From Rhodoferax sp. UBA4127 (GTDB lineage: Bacteria > Pseudomonadota > Gammaproteobacteria > Burkholderiales > Burkholderiaceae_C): a stretch of DNA of 14,319 nucleotides. A model generated the notes under the pieces. That model was not told the origin of the DNA. It searched no databases and worked only from the letters and a program-made list of their open reading frames with translations. This document shows, in pieces, positions 13,264 through 14,319 of the stretch; position 1 is the stretch's first letter, and every line of letters starts with the position of its first letter. The stretch is from the NCBI GenBank assembly GCA_002381045.1, contig DFWT01000203.1, forward strand, positions 1-14,319, in the 5' to 3' direction. The translations under genes were made by a program, and so were the position numbers.

Positions 13264-14319
13264 ATGATTGAACTACTGCTTGCGCTTGCCATGCTGCTGG
13301 TTGCACTGCCAAGCCTTTCCCTGCTGATTCTTACCCTTGCGGCCTTGGCGCAAAACCGCAAGGGTCAGCCCTCAGACGCTGTGGCTGCAGTGTCACTGCC
13401 TCTGCGTGTTGCGGTGCTGGTGCCAGCTCACAACGAATCTGTGAATGTGCTACCCACCATAACCTGTCTGCTTAGGCAACTCAACCCCACCGACCAACTG
13501 CTGGTGGTGGCCGACAACTGCAGCGACGACACCGCTGCGGTGGCACGCGCTGCGGGTGCTCAGGTAGTTGAGCGGCATCACGCTGAGCTTCGTGGCAAGG
13601 GCTATGCGTTGGCTTTTGGGGTGGATGCGTTGCGTGCCGACCCGCCTGATGTGGTGCTGGTGGTCGATGCAGACTGTGTGGTCTCAGAAGGCGGTGTAGC
13701 CCGGATAGCCCAGCACTGTTTTGCAACCGGAAAACCAGCGCAAATGCTTAATTTGATGCGTTGCGGGCAGGGTGCCGGTTTAAAAATCAGGGTGCTTGAG
13801 TTTGCCATGCTCATGAAGAACTTGGTCCGCCCACTTGGCTCTTTTCGCCTGGGTGCCGCTTGCCACCTGATGGGTACCGGCATGGCCTTGCCATGGGCAT
13901 TGATGGCAAATGCCAGACTGGCCACTGGGCACATCACGGAGGACATGAAGCTGGGCGTGGAGCTTGCGGTTGCAGGCCACGCGCCGCAATTTTTACCTCA
14001 TGTGCGCGTCAGTAGCGCGTTCCCTATGGACACTGGTGTGGCCAAAATACAAAAATCGCGTTGGGAGCATGGCCATCTCTCCACTTTGGCAGAAGAACTG
14101 CCCGGTTTGTTGTGGGCAGCTATAAAGACGGGCAAGCCAGCGTTGATCGTGATGACCATGGACTTGCTGATTCCCCCGATCGCCCTTTATTTTCTTGTGT
14201 TGGCTGCCGCATTGGCTATAAGCCTGGCCGCAGCGGTGGTGTGGCCGGTGTGGCTGCACGCTGCAGCGGTTGCCAGCGTGACTGCTTTGACCTTTGCAAC
14301 GGCCATCGCCCTGACCTGG
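13264..14319 (+). CDS. Family 2 glycosyltransferase, processive synthase type (cut by window edge)
   Basis: The first 352 residues of a membrane glycosyltransferase; its stop lies beyond the window. An N-terminal hydrophobic helix (about 3-30) is followed by a cytosolic GT-A catalytic domain. This has the PAHNES motif (54-59), VVADNCSDDT, the DAD metal site D135-A136-D137, GTGMALPW, the acceptor-side TED motif (E226-D227), and QKSRW (263-267), a version of the Q/RxxRW signature of polymerising synthases such as cellulose and poly-GlcNAc synthases. At least two membrane segments follow from about 295 on. The architecture fits either a processive polysaccharide synthase or a large single-addition EPS transferase. 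The start has no strong Shine-Dalgarno. It follows the PilZ gene closely, and PilZ domains are known to control such synthases. Confidence 0.88.
   Translation, partial: MIELLLALAMLLVALPSLSLLILTLAALAQNRKGQPSDAVAAVSLPLRVAVLVPAHNESVNVLPTITCLLRQLNPTDQLLVVADNCSDDTAAVARAAGAQVVERHHAELRGKGYALAFGVDALRADPPDVVLVVDADCVVSEGGVARIAQHCFATGKPAQMLNLMRCGQGAGLKIRVLEFAMLMKNLVRPLGSFRLGAACHLMGTGMALPWALMANARLATGHITEDMKLGVELAVAGHAPQFLPHVRVSSAFPMDTGVAKIQKSRWEHGHLSTLAEELPGLLWAAIKTGKPALIVMTMDLLIPPIALYFLVLAAALAISLAAAVVWPVWLHAAAVASVTALTFATAIALTW

Noticed and set aside
1..14319. CRISPR array, insertion sequence or transposase
   Set aside because: No regularly spaced direct repeats, no transposase motifs and no terminal inverted repeats with target duplications were seen.

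Overview
The window looks like a chromosomal segment of a betaproteobacterium, most likely Burkholderiales/Comamonadaceae (Rhodoferax- or Polaromonas-like). This rests on the moderately GC-rich coding style, a typical Uup-type ABC-F protein, and the exopolysaccharide (EPS) and signalling gene families. It is judged by eye, without a database search. I see no rRNA, tRNA, CRISPR array or intact insertion sequence.

Layout. At the left edge lies the N-terminal third of an ABC-F ATPase (uup, minus strand). About 430 bp of more AT-rich sequence follows, with one doubtful small ORF and a long hairpin. Then comes a minus-strand block. In transcription order (right to left) it holds a normal membrane sugar-phosphate transferase (6481-7179), a very large fusion protein centred on a WecG/TagA-type glycosyltransferase (3683-6460), and a REC-PAS-PAS-PP2C-RsbW-like regulator (1044-3494). 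Divergently from 7309, a plus-strand block encodes a REC-PAS-histidine kinase-REC protein, a stand-alone receiver and an Hpt protein, all overlapping. After an intergenic region with inverted repeats come a STAS anti-sigma-factor antagonist, an acyltransferase-3 membrane protein, an unrecognised membrane protein, a serine-acetyltransferase-like hexapeptide transferase, a PilZ (c-di-GMP receptor) protein, and a processive-type family 2 glycosyltransferase cut by the right edge.

How it may work together. The genes form an EPS biosynthesis locus with its own two-layer control. A histidine kinase/receiver/Hpt phosphorelay could feed the receiver of the PP2C regulator. That regulator could set the phosphorylation state of the STAS protein through its phosphatase and its RsbW-like kinase domain. 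This resembles the SypE-SypA and HsbR-HsbA partner-switching modules known from other proteobacteria, with the domains arranged differently. The PilZ protein would add c-di-GMP control. The sugar transferase would start the lipid-linked unit, the GT26 domain and the GT2 would extend or polymerise it, and two acyl/acetyltransferases would decorate it.

The most unusual object is the 925-residue fusion. An apparently intact GT26 domain and a hexapeptide beta-helix are joined to a nucleotidyltransferase-like domain and two sugar-transferase-like domains, and those last three have lost their catalytic motifs. The RsbW-like kinase domain also lacks its G1-box aspartate (Tyr instead), so the direction of the switch may differ from the textbook version.
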